Assembly: GCA_965243245.1 (NCBI GenBank)
Contig: OZ251536.1
Span: 310,001-374,000, forward strand
DNA length: 64,000 nt
Reading direction: 5' to 3'
DNA from: JAYQKL01 sp965243245
GTDB taxonomy: Bacteria > Pseudomonadota > Alphaproteobacteria > RS24
Both the position numbers and the translations under genes were made by a program. This document shows, one piece after another, positions 16,453 to 25,477 of this stretch. The notes under the pieces were generated by a model. The model was not told the origin of the DNA. It ran no database searches and saw nothing but the letters and a program-made list of their open reading frames with translations. How positions within the stretch are numbered: the stretch's first letter is position 1; every line of letters starts with the position of its first letter.

Positions 16453-18870
16453 ATGGTTCGAAAAGAAACCAACTTAAAAAAAATAGCATTTACAAAGATT
16501 GCAGTTTCCTCGCTGATAGCAACGCTTGCCTCAAGCGGTTTTGCTTTTGCACAAAGCAGTGTCAGCAATGTTTTCGTTGATGAAGTTGTTGTTACCGCGC
16601 AAAAACGCGAACAAAACCTTCAAGATGTCGGGATTGCCGTGACGGCCATCTCTGGAGATCAAATGCGGGCTTTAGGCTTTACCAATGCTCAAGAAATTAC
16701 GGCCATGGCGCCGGGGGTCAGTACGATTCAACCAAACGGTGAAGCCAATTACGCTATCGGTATTCGCGGTGTCGCCAATAATGATTTCACCACAAATGTA
16801 GAAAGCCCCATCGCGGTTTATGTTGACGAGGTTTATATCAGTCAAATGTCGGGGGCGGGCTTTATGCTGTTTGATATGGAACGCGCTGAAATACTGCGCG
16901 GGCCTCAAGGTACTTTATTTGGCCGCAATGCAACCGGCGGACTGGTGCAATATGTAACTGTCAAACCCTCACAGGAATCTGGCGGCTATGGCAATATCAC
17001 CTATGGTGAATATAATCAGCTAAAGCTTGAAGGAGGTATTGGTTTTGCGTTGTCGGACAGGCTTTCTATGCGAATCTCTGCCATCAGCAATCAACGCGAT
17101 GGCTATGTGGCGAACCGCCTTAACCCCACTCAGGATTTGAATAATGCGAATGATTTTGCAGGACGTATTCAATTGCTATGGGAGGGCGAAAATTGGGACG
17201 CTTTGTTGAATCTTCGCCAAGGGCGTCAAGATATTCGAACCGGCTTTTTCCAACACAAGACCACGCTTGAAGCCAATGGCAGGTTATCATCGCCCGACAC
17301 AGTCAACCCATATCTGAATAACGCGCAAGGCGAGGTGGGATATATTGATGATGATGGTGATGTTTATGCTGGCGATTATGACCTGACAGGGCATAATGAT
17401 TTGGAAACAAAAGGCTATTCTTTTACTTTGAATGGTCAGGGGGATAATCTAAAATTCACCTCCATCACCGATTTTTCAACAACTGAGCGAGACTATATTG
17501 AGGATAGTGATGCGTCTCCGACCGATTACTTTAATTTCTTTTTAACCACGGATGCCGAACAATTCAGTCAAGAATTTAGATTGTCGGGGCAAAGTGATAG
17601 TGCGCGTTGGCTGGCGGGTGTCTATTATCTTGATTTGCAGGTGAGTGACTCTAATGGCGGGATTGCACATGGTTTCTTATGTGACTATTTTGAGCTTCTT
17701 GGTGACGGAGTAAGTGCAGAGTGTCGTGATAGAGACCATGGTGATACACGTTTAGGGCTTTTTAATCCTTATGAAACAGAGACAGAAAGCTGGTCGCTGT
17801 TTGGTCAATATGAACAAGATTTGTCAAATAGTCTTACTTTGATTGTTGGGGCGCGGGCGATTGAAGAAGAAAAAACCCATACATATCAAGATATTTTGGC
17901 TTCTTATGACGCGCTTGCGGTAAGTGGCCGAGATTCTCGGACATCCCATGATACTGTTCTTCTTGCATATGATGGTGCCCGAGATGACAGCGAATGGGCG
18001 GGACGCGTGCAACTTGATTGGCGTCCAACAGAAGATGCTCTTTATTATGTGAGCTGGAATCGCGGCGTGAAGTCTGGTGGCTTTAATGCGCCTTTATTGC
18101 CCACTATACCGGAAGATGATGCACAAAGAGCGGGCTTTGAAGATTTTATGGAATATGTGCCAGAACAGCTTGATGCTTTCGAAATTGGTTTCAAAAAAGA
18201 ATTTGAAAACAATTTAACCGTAAACGGTGCTGTCTTTTATTATGACTATAAGGACTATCAGGCTTTTTCAATTATTGGACTGGATACTTTTACCAGAAAT
18301 GCTGAAGCAGAGAGTTATGGTGCTGAGATTGAAATTCAGTCTAGCCCTATGCCGGGTCTTGATATGCTCTTTGGGCTTGGCTATGTGGACACCGAAGTGA
18401 CCGATGTGCCGGGGATTAATAGTACTTCTAATCCAGATGCTTATGGTGTTATATTGGGTCAAACTACAGGGGGTAGTCAAAATGGCGGGGCTGTGTCTCC
18501 GGTGCAGACGCCTGAATGGAATCTCAATGCTCTTGTTCGTTATGAAACGGCGATGCCGAGTTTAAAGGGCAATGTTGCCTTTCAATTAGCGGTTGAACAT
18601 CGAGATGAGCATTACTTCAACCTGACAAATACCGATAGCTTGAGAGAGAATGGTTATATATTATTCAATGGGTCGATTTCCTATTACCCATCAGCTAGTG
18701 ACAATGTGACGCTTCGGCTGGGGGTTAAGAACCTAACTAATGAAGAATATGTCGTTCAAGGGTTTGACTTGGGCGGAACCATTACGAATGCGTCTGGTTT
18801 TTGGGGCATGACAGAACATTATTATGGACAACCACGTATGTGGAGCGTGAGTGCTAATTACTTGTTCTAA
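16453..18870 (+). CDS. TonB-dependent outer-membrane receptor
   Basis: An 805-residue receptor: signal peptide ending near SSGFAFAQ (about residue 34), a TonB-box-like VDEVVVTAQKREQ at 42-54, a plug domain to about residue 170 with AEILRGPQGTLFGRNATGG, and a beta barrel ending in YFSANYLF-like aromatic strand SVSANYLF. The VTAQKREQ plug type is common in sphingomonad-like receptors for hydrophobic and aromatic compounds rather than siderophores. Sitting between amine oxidation and acyl-CoA ligase genes, it most likely imports the steroid-type substrate. The ligand is inferred. Confidence 0.88.
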   Translation: MVRKETNLKKIAFTKIAVSSLIATLASSGFAFAQSSVSNVFVDEVVVTAQKREQNLQDVGIAVTAISGDQMRALGFTNAQEITAMAPGVSTIQPNGEANYAIGIRGVANNDFTTNVESPIAVYVDEVYISQMSGAGFMLFDMERAEILRGPQGTLFGRNATGGLVQYVTVKPSQESGGYGNITYGEYNQLKLEGGIGFALSDRLSMRISAISNQRDGYVANRLNPTQDLNNANDFAGRIQLLWEGENWDALLNLRQGRQDIRTGFFQHKTTLEANGRLSSPDTVNPYLNNAQGEVGYIDDDGDVYAGDYDLTGHNDLETKGYSFTLNGQGDNLKFTSITDFSTTERDYIEDSDASPTDYFNFFLTTDAEQFSQEFRLSGQSDSARWLAGVYYLDLQVSDSNGGIAHGFLCDYFELLGDGVSAECRDRDHGDTRLGLFNPYETETESWSLFGQYEQDLSNSLTLIVGARAIEEEKTHTYQDILASYDALAVSGRDSRTSHDTVLLAYDGARDDSEWAGRVQLDWRPTEDALYYVSWNRGVKSGGFNAPLLPTIPEDDAQRAGFEDFMEYVPEQLDAFEIGFKKEFENNLTVNGAVFYYDYKDYQAFSIIGLDTFTRNAEAESYGAEIEIQSSPMPGLDMLFGLGYVDTEVTDVPGINSTSNPDAYGVILGQTTGGSQNGGAVSPVQTPEWNLNALVRYETAMPSLKGNVAFQLAVEHRDEHYFNLTNTDSLRENGYILFNGSISYYPSASDNVTLRLGVKNLTNEEYVVQGFDLGGTITNASGFWGMTEHYYGQPRMWSVSANYLF

Positions 18871-18888
18871 TTTTGCTATGAGGTTTTG

Positions 18889-18943
18889 GGGTAGCCAATA
18901 TTCTATTGACTTTTATAGTTAATATAAAGCCTATTGGTTACCC
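18889..18943. terminator. Long inverted repeat after the TonB receptor
   Basis: GGGTAGCCAATA (18889-18900) and TATTGGTTACCC (18932-18943) pair over 12 positions with one wobble or mismatch, separated by a 31-nt A+T-rich loop, 19 nt after the receptor stop. T-rich sequence follows. It may be a terminator or mRNA 3'-end element separating receptor and ligase transcripts; the long loop makes it atypical. Confidence 0.4.
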
Positions 18944-19018
18944 ATTACCCTTTTATAAAAACCCCTTTTATACAATACGGTTTTTGGGCAATTTTAAACC
19001 GTTTTAAAGTGAGAAAAA

Positions 19019-20698
19019 ATGCAACAAATGCTCGATTCATATGCTTATGCTTCCGGGACATCAAACAAGCCGCTGCTTTATGAGACTATATATCAGGCAC
19101 TTGAGATGGCTACAGTGAAATGGTCTGATTGCGATGCTGTGGTTTCTTGTCACCAAAATAAACGCCTGACCTATAGCTTATTAAAAGCAGAAGTCGATAA
19201 ATGTGCTGTTGCACTTTTAAATATGGGTCTCAAACCGGGGGACAGGCTTGGCATCTGGTCACCAAATAATCTTGAGTGGATGATCACTCAATATGCGACC
19301 TCTGCTATTGGGGTTATTTTGGTGAATATTAATCCCGCCTATCGGTTAAGCGAGCTTGAATTTGCGCTGAATAAAGTCGGGTGCAAGGCTCTTGTTTTTG
19401 CCGAACGCCTCAAAACTTCAGATTATATGGCCATGCTTACCAAGATTGTCCCTAATCTTATGGGCGCTAAAGGCGAAACACGTGCGCCTTTGCTAGAGCA
19501 TCTTATCGTCATATCTGAATCTGGAGCAGACGTTAAAGGTATTCAGAGTTTTGATGGGTTTTTGAACAATGCGCCCATGAAAAATCTTGCCGCCCTCAAC
19601 ACGCTCAACACGTTCAAGGCTCAACTACAGCCTGAAGATTCAATCAATATCCAGTTCACCAGTGGGACGACAGGCAGTCCTAAAGGCGCGACACTCACGC
19701 ATCATAATATTCTCAATAATGGCTATTTTGTCGGTGAGGCTATAAAGCTAACAGAAAAAGACCGAATATGTGTCCCCGTTCCACTTTATCACTGCTTTGG
19801 CATGGTGATGGGCAATTTGGCGGCGCTCACACATGGGGCTTGTGTTGTTTACCCAGATGAGGCCTTTGAGCCAGATAAAACTTTGGCCGCGGTTGAAGCT
19901 GAAAAATGTACCGCCCTTTACGGCGTTCCGACCATGTTTGTCGCCATGCTTGAAGTTGCCGATAAGTATCAGCTAAAATCATTACGAACTGGTATTATGG
20001 CGGGCGCGCCTTGTCCGGTGGAAACCATGACGCGCGTTATTTCAGAAATGAATATGGCTGATGTTACGATTTGTTATGGCATGACAGAAACAAGCCCGGT
20101 TAGTTTTCAGTCATCTGGTGACGATACTCTTGACAATCGCGTAGCGACAGTCGGGCGCGTGCATCCACATGTTGAAGTTAAAATTGCTGACCAAGATGGC
20201 AAGGCTGTAAAATGTGATGTGCAAGGCGAGCTATGTACGCGCGGTTATTCGGTTATGCAGGGTTATTGGAATGATAAGGCGCGCACCGCTGAAACAATTG
20301 ATTCTGAGGGCTGGATGCATACCGGAGATTTGGCTATTATCAATCGGGAGGGTTATGCAAAAATCACGGGGCGGCTCAAAGATATGATTATTCGGGGGGG
20401 TGAAAATATTTACCCATTAGAAATAGAAGAGTTTTTACGCGGATATGAGGGTCTAAGTGATGTCGCTGTGTTTGGGGTGCCGGATGAAAAATATGGCGAG
20501 ATTGTTGTCGCTTGGGTCTGTGCATCTGCAAATAATATCACCCAAGAAGATATTCAAGCCTATTGCAAAGAAAATATTGCTCATTATAAAGTGCCAAAAA
20601 TCATTCACTTTGTTGACGCGTTCCCAATGACGGTTACTGGAAAAATTCAAAAATTCGAAATGCGTAAAACAATGTGCGAAACACTTAAACTCAATTAG
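19019..20698 (+). CDS. AMP-forming acyl-CoA synthetase (FadD family)
   Basis: A 559-residue ANL ligase: IQFTSGTTGSPKGATLTHHN near residue 213, YGMTETSPVSF near 345, HTGDLAIINREGYAKITGR near 430 and the terminal TVTGKIQKFEMRK with the adenylation lysine. Closest in style to medium-chain fatty acyl-CoA synthetases used on branched or alicyclic acids. It heads a run of four genes (ligase, aldehyde dehydrogenase, ligase, crotonase) after the TonB receptor, fitting CoA activation of a carboxylated steroid side chain such as a bile acid. Substrate inferred. Confidence 0.85.
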   Translation: MQQMLDSYAYASGTSNKPLLYETIYQALEMATVKWSDCDAVVSCHQNKRLTYSLLKAEVDKCAVALLNMGLKPGDRLGIWSPNNLEWMITQYATSAIGVILVNINPAYRLSELEFALNKVGCKALVFAERLKTSDYMAMLTKIVPNLMGAKGETRAPLLEHLIVISESGADVKGIQSFDGFLNNAPMKNLAALNTLNTFKAQLQPEDSINIQFTSGTTGSPKGATLTHHNILNNGYFVGEAIKLTEKDRICVPVPLYHCFGMVMGNLAALTHGACVVYPDEAFEPDKTLAAVEAEKCTALYGVPTMFVAMLEVADKYQLKSLRTGIMAGAPCPVETMTRVISEMNMADVTICYGMTETSPVSFQSSGDDTLDNRVATVGRVHPHVEVKIADQDGKAVKCDVQGELCTRGYSVMQGYWNDKARTAETIDSEGWMHTGDLAIINREGYAKITGRLKDMIIRGGENIYPLEIEEFLRGYEGLSDVAVFGVPDEKYGEIVVAWVCASANNITQEDIQAYCKENIAHYKVPKIIHFVDAFPMTVTGKIQKFEMRKTMCETLKLN

Positions 20699-20748
20699 AA
20701 CACGATATTAAATCACAACATTAAATCAGGATGGGCAAGGAGAAAAAA

Positions 20749-22149
20749 ATGACTTATAAATTATTAATTGGCGGTACAATGCATGATAGCGACCGCGAAA
20801 TACAGATCATTAATCCAGCAACCGAAGAAGTGGCAGGCGTTTGTGCGCGAGGCAATGAAGCCTTGGTTGATAAGGCGGTTGCCGCGGCAAATAGAGCCTT
20901 TGCGGATTGGTCACAAACTGATATTGCAATACGGGCTGAAAAGCTTCAAAAATTTGCCGATATCATTGAGAATAATATAAGCGACTTGACGCAATTGCTT
21001 ACAAGTGAACAAGGAAAACCGTTCGCAGAAGCTGAAACAGAGATACAATATAGCTTGGCGTTTATTCGTTATTTCACCTCTCTTCGACTTGAGCCAAAAC
21101 TGGTTAAAAACGATGAAACTTGTAAGGTAGAAGAACATTATCTTCCCTTGGGAGTTGTCGCGGCGATTATTCCATGGAACTTTCCCTTATTGGTCATGGC
21201 ATTCAAATTACCGCCGGCTCTTTTGGCGGGCAATACGATTATCGTCAAGCCGTCCCCGACAACACCGCTCACGACACTCAAAGTGTTGGAGTTAACTAAA
21301 GATGTTTTCCCGGCCGGTGTGGTCAATGTCATCACTGATGAAAATGATCTGGGGTCTTATTTGACTCAAAATACAGATATTGCAAAAATTTCATTTACTG
21401 GCTCCTCAGCAACGGGGAAAAAAGTCATGCAAAGCGCAGCAGGAACACTCAAACGACTGACCCTTGAATTGGGCGGCAATGATCCTGGTATTGTTCTGCC
21501 TGATGCTGATATTACGGATACGGCTGAAAAGATTTTTGCGGCGGCATTTGCCAATTGCGGGCAGGTTTGTATTGCTTTGAAACGCGCTTATATTCATGAA
21601 AGCATTTATGATGATATTTGTACACAATTGGTTAAGCTTGCTGATGCGGCAATTGTCGATGATGGTAGTAAGCAAGGCACAACTATTGGACCGCTACAAA
21701 ATAAGCAACAATATGAAAAAGTTAAAGCATTTCTTGAGCAAGCCAAAAAAGATGGTGTCGTTGCGGCAGGCGGGCAAGTCATTGACCGCGCGGGTTACTT
21801 TATTGAACCAACGATTATTCGTGATGTTGATGAGGGTGCAGAAATCGTTGCCGAAGAACAGTTTGGTCCCATTTTACCATTAGTTAAATTTAGCGATGTT
21901 GAAGAAGTTATCTCGACTGTCAATAATGCATCATTCGGGCTTGGTGCCTCTGTCTGGAGTTCAGATATTTCCAAAGCTGGAGATATAGCCAAACGGGTGG
22001 TTGCAGGTACGGTTTGGGTTAATCAACATTTTGCTCTTGGCCCTGACATTCCTTTTGGCGGTGCGAAGGCGTCGGGCATTGGTGTCGAGTTTGCCGAGGC
22101 GGGGCTGGCTGAATATACGCAACGCCAAATTGTGAATTTTGCAAAATAA
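20749..22149 (+). CDS. NAD(P)-dependent aldehyde dehydrogenase
   Basis: A 466-residue ALDH-superfamily enzyme: VVAAIIPWNFPLL (about 136-148), FTGSSATGKKV nucleotide loop, LELGGNDPGIVL with the general base Glu and NCGQVCIALKR with the catalytic cysteine, then EEQFGPILPL. It is intact. The frame is open from 20731, but an AAGGAG box 7 nt before the ATG at 20749 fixes the start. Aldehyde dehydrogenases oxidise the aldehyde left by aldolytic side-chain cleavage in proteobacterial bile-acid degradation (Sad in Pseudomonas), a plausible role here given the flanking CoA ligases. Confidence 0.85.
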   Translation: MTYKLLIGGTMHDSDREIQIINPATEEVAGVCARGNEALVDKAVAAANRAFADWSQTDIAIRAEKLQKFADIIENNISDLTQLLTSEQGKPFAEAETEIQYSLAFIRYFTSLRLEPKLVKNDETCKVEEHYLPLGVVAAIIPWNFPLLVMAFKLPPALLAGNTIIVKPSPTTPLTTLKVLELTKDVFPAGVVNVITDENDLGSYLTQNTDIAKISFTGSSATGKKVMQSAAGTLKRLTLELGGNDPGIVLPDADITDTAEKIFAAAFANCGQVCIALKRAYIHESIYDDICTQLVKLADAAIVDDGSKQGTTIGPLQNKQQYEKVKAFLEQAKKDGVVAAGGQVIDRAGYFIEPTIIRDVDEGAEIVAEEQFGPILPLVKFSDVEEVISTVNNASFGLGASVWSSDISKAGDIAKRVVAGTVWVNQHFALGPDIPFGGAKASGIGVEFAEAGLAEYTQRQIVNFAK

Positions 22150-22184
22150 GGATAGATAAAATAACCGCTGGATAAGGTGTTGAT

Positions 22185-23795
22185 ATGCTAAAAGCATACA
22201 AAGAGATTTATCGTGAGTTTGAATGGCAATCGGTAACTCACTATAATTTTGTAAAAGATGTTATCTATAAATATGCTTTAGAACAGCCCCAAGCGCCTGC
22301 TTTAATATGGACTGACACACATACTGATGTGACGCTTAATTTTTCTGAATTGAAAAACCAAGCTAATAAAACTGCGGCGGTTTTAGCGCGTTCAGATCTT
22401 AAACGCGGCGATGTTGTGCTGCTTATTTTATCGCGTGAACTGGCATGGTGGCAGGTGATATTAGGCTGTCTGCAACTCGGCATTATTGTATCGCCCGGCA
22501 CCAAGCAACTCACAGAAAAAGACATTACATATCGATTAAAGGCTTCGGGGGCAAAGGCGATTATTTCTACTATTGACCTTGCCCCAATAATTGATTCAGC
22601 GGTTGGGGCGACAAAGATCATCAAGTTCTGTGTTGGCGGGCAAGTTGCGGGGTGGGAAAATTTTGATACCGCTTTTAAGGATGCCTCACCTTATGATGAA
22701 GTCGCGGATACAAAATTTGATGAGCATGCCTTGTATTATTTCACTTCTGGAACGACGGGCGAGCCTAAAATGACTGTGCATGGCCACGGATATCCGCTTG
22801 GGCATGAAACCACGGGGCGGTTTTGGGTCGAAGCGGCACCGGGTAAAGTGATTTGGAATATTTCTGATACAGGATGGGCAAAAGCGGCATGGACGAGCTT
22901 GTTTGCTCCATGGTTGTGCGGCGCGGCAATTTTTGCTTTGCATAGGGAGGGCTTCGACCCTCAGATAACGCTCGCGTGCCTTGAAAAATATCCCGTGACA
23001 ACATTATGCGCGCCCCCGACCGCTTATCGGATGTTTGTACGTGGTGATGTGTCGGGGCGGTCATTTAAGAAACTTGAGCGGTGCGTCAGTGCGGGCGAGC
23101 CTTTGAATCCAGAAGTAATTGAGCTTTGGCAAAAGCAAACCAGCTATCCAATATTTGAAGGTTATGGGCAAACTGAAACTGTAATCTTATGTGGTAGTTT
23201 TAAGGGCATGGAATTACGCCCGGGGTCAATGGGACTACCGGCACCGGGGATTGATCTAAATGTGATCGATAATGCTGGAAATCCGGTTGAACCCAACCAA
23301 GAAGGTGATATTGCGGTACGCATATCGCCTAATATGCCTAGGGGGATGTTTTTGGAATATAAAGATGACCCCCAACGTACAGCGCAATCATTCAAGAATG
23401 GCTGGTATCTCACGGGTGACCGCGCCACTAAAGATGATGACGGTTATTTCTGGTTTGTTGGGCGTTCAGATGATGTTATTTTGTCGTCGGGTTATCGTAT
23501 TGGTCCGTTCGAGGTGGAAAGCGTATTATTTGAACATGAGGCGGTTGCCGAGTCTGCTGTGGTTGCCAGCCCAGACCCCATAAGAGGCGAGGTGGTGAAG
23601 GCATTTATTATCCTTACCCCGCACTACACGCCAACTGATGAGCTTGTTGAACAGTTACAAACTTATGTCAAGAACGCGACTGCACCCTATAAATACCCCC
23701 GCAAAATTGAGTTTGTTCAAACATTACCGAAAACAATTAGTGGGAAAATCAAGCGCAACGAGCTTAAAAAAAAGGAGTGGGAAAATGTCAACTGA
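22185..23795 (+). CDS. Acyl-CoA synthetase of the acetyl/medium-chain (ACSM) type
   Basis: A 536-residue ANL ligase of the ACSM/benzoate-CoA ligase branch: YYFTSGTTGEPKMTVHGHGY near 184, WNISDTGWAKAAWTSLFAPW near 225, EGYGQTETV near 325, TGDRATKDDDGYFWFVGRSD near 415 and KTISGKIKRNELKK at the end. It differs from the ligase at 19019, so the operon activates two kinds of acids or two stages of one substrate. The stop overlaps the start of the following crotonase. Confidence 0.85.
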   Translation: MLKAYKEIYREFEWQSVTHYNFVKDVIYKYALEQPQAPALIWTDTHTDVTLNFSELKNQANKTAAVLARSDLKRGDVVLLILSRELAWWQVILGCLQLGIIVSPGTKQLTEKDITYRLKASGAKAIISTIDLAPIIDSAVGATKIIKFCVGGQVAGWENFDTAFKDASPYDEVADTKFDEHALYYFTSGTTGEPKMTVHGHGYPLGHETTGRFWVEAAPGKVIWNISDTGWAKAAWTSLFAPWLCGAAIFALHREGFDPQITLACLEKYPVTTLCAPPTAYRMFVRGDVSGRSFKKLERCVSAGEPLNPEVIELWQKQTSYPIFEGYGQTETVILCGSFKGMELRPGSMGLPAPGIDLNVIDNAGNPVEPNQEGDIAVRISPNMPRGMFLEYKDDPQRTAQSFKNGWYLTGDRATKDDDGYFWFVGRSDDVILSSGYRIGPFEVESVLFEHEAVAESAVVASPDPIRGEVVKAFIILTPHYTPTDELVEQLQTYVKNATAPYKYPRKIEFVQTLPKTISGKIKRNELKKKEWENVN

Positions 23796-24633
23796 ACCGG
23801 CGATATATGAGATGCTTCCCTTTAATTTTGATTTATCCGCGCGGCCGATAGCCAGTATTATTGACCAAGCAGTAGGCTATATTTTATTGAATATGCCGGA
23901 AACTAAAAATGCTTTATCGGCGAAGATGATGACAAGGCTTGATGAAAAGCTCACAGAATATAATGAGAGTGAGGCGGTACGGGTGATTGTTATTTGCGCG
24001 CGCGGCGATGTTTTTTCAGCCGGACATGATTTGAAAGAGCTTGATGCCCGCCGCACTGATACAGATAAGGGAAGCGCTTATTTCAGGGCAATAATGCGCC
24101 AATGTGCTGATCTTATGTTGCATATTGGGGCTTGTCGCAAGCCCGTCTTGGCGGTTATTGATGGCTTGGCGACGGCCGCGGGGTGTCAATTAGTGGCGAG
24201 CTGTGATTTAGCGGTTGCGACCAGCACTTCAAAATTTGCCACACCGGGGGTTAATATCGGGCTTTTTTGTTCAACACCAATGGTTGCCCTTAGTCGTAAT
24301 ATAGGGCGTAAACAAGCTATGGCGATGTTGTTATTGGGCGAGGCTATTAATGCTGATACGGCATGTTCTTATGGGTTGGTTAACAAAATTGCGCCGCCCG
24401 ATAAATTATGGGCTGAGGTTGAAGCTATAACTTCTAGGTTACGAAAAAAGCCCGCTTTAACCTTATCACGAGGGCTGGGTGCATTTTATAGGCAATCTGA
24501 AATGACCCTTGAAGAAGCTTATGATTATACCATTAATGTCATGGTTGAAAACATGCTCGGTAAAGATGCAAAAGAAGGAACAGAGGCTTTTATTAACAAA
24601 ACAAAACCAGATTGGTCAAAATTACGCAAATAG
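23785..24633 (+). CDS. Enoyl-CoA hydratase/isomerase family protein (ECHDC3-like)
   Basis: A 282-residue crotonase. FSAGHDLKELDARR and DGLATAAGCQLVASCDLAVA give the oxyanion-hole elements and ATPGVNIGLFCSTPMVAL the substrate loop, in the pattern of the ECHDC3 group. The two catalytic glutamate positions appear as Gln and Gly, as in other ECHDC3-type proteins, so activity is not simple hydration. An AAGGAG box inside the end of the ligase gene and an 11-nt overlap set the start at 23785; the longer open frame from 23638 only shadows the ligase. Confidence 0.8.
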   Translation: MSTEPAIYEMLPFNFDLSARPIASIIDQAVGYILLNMPETKNALSAKMMTRLDEKLTEYNESEAVRVIVICARGDVFSAGHDLKELDARRTDTDKGSAYFRAIMRQCADLMLHIGACRKPVLAVIDGLATAAGCQLVASCDLAVATSTSKFATPGVNIGLFCSTPMVALSRNIGRKQAMAMLLLGEAINADTACSYGLVNKIAPPDKLWAEVEAITSRLRKKPALTLSRGLGAFYRQSEMTLEEAYDYTINVMVENMLGKDAKEGTEAFINKTKPDWSKLRK

Positions 24634-24666
24634 ATTAGATTAGACTAGATTGGTTTTGATTTGTGT

Positions 24667-25422
24667 CTATCCGATAAGAGCTTGTCCGCCGTCTAAACCA
24701 ATGGTCTGTCCCGTTAAATAACCTGCTTTATCCGAACACATCAGCGCAACAAAAGCACCAATATCTTCTTCACATTCGCCAACACGATTGAGCGGAATCG
24801 TCGCCATAAAAGCCTTTGCTTCGGCAGGGTTTTGAGCAATCCAATTAGCAAGAGCCGGAGATTTAGCATGCGGCATAATAGCATTAACGCGAATGCCATC
24901 TTGTCCCCATTCACACGCCGCCGCGCGGGTTAACTCATGGATAGCCGCTTTGACCGCCGCATAACCGCCATAATTACGCATGTCCCAGCGGCGCATGACC
25001 GATGAAAGAAGATTAATAATATGCCCCCCATTTTTGAGATACGGATAACATCGTTTCATTAAACGTAAAGTTGCCAATGGACCCGATATCCACCCCTCTT
25101 CAAACGCTTCCTCAGTTAGGGCGTTAATGGGACCAAGCGGCACAAGCTGTGCATTATTGACCAAAATATTCATCCCCCCAAATGTCTCAACACAAGCCAT
25201 AACAGCTGCTTCAATATCCCCAGCTTTGGTAATATCACATATTTTATGGCTGGCTTTTACGCCCCTCGCTTCCAATAAAGCACATGTATCAGCTAATGTT
25301 TTTTGAGTGCGCCCAACAATAAACACATTGACCCCTTCAGCCGCTAGAGCAAGGCCAATGCCTTGCCCAACACCTTGTCCGCCACCTGTGATAAAGGCCG
25401 TTTTATTTTTTAATGATGTCAT
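24667..25422 (-). CDS. Short-chain dehydrogenase/reductase
   Basis: A 251-residue classical SDR: TGGGQGVGQGIG at 11-22, NNAQLVP, a serine in LLSSVMRR and YGGYAAVKA with the catalytic Tyr/Lys. C-terminus CSDKAGYLTGQTIGLDGGQ is standard. Last gene of a minus-strand run (SDR, MFS, amidohydrolase, SDR; 29285 to 24667) that converges on the crotonase. It probably oxidises or reduces a hydroxyl/keto group on the substrate handled by that run; specificity unknown. Confidence 0.82.
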   Translation of the reverse strand: MTSLKNKTAFITGGGQGVGQGIGLALAAEGVNVFIVGRTQKTLADTCALLEARGVKASHKICDITKAGDIEAAVMACVETFGGMNILVNNAQLVPLGPINALTEEAFEEGWISGPLATLRLMKRCYPYLKNGGHIINLLSSVMRRWDMRNYGGYAAVKAAIHELTRAAACEWGQDGIRVNAIMPHAKSPALANWIAQNPAEAKAFMATIPLNRVGECEEDIGAFVALMCSDKAGYLTGQTIGLDGGQALIG

Positions 25423-25477
25423 TTTAGCTCCATTTTAATTTTGTTTTTTGAAAAAATGAAAGAATTTTAATGTCTGC

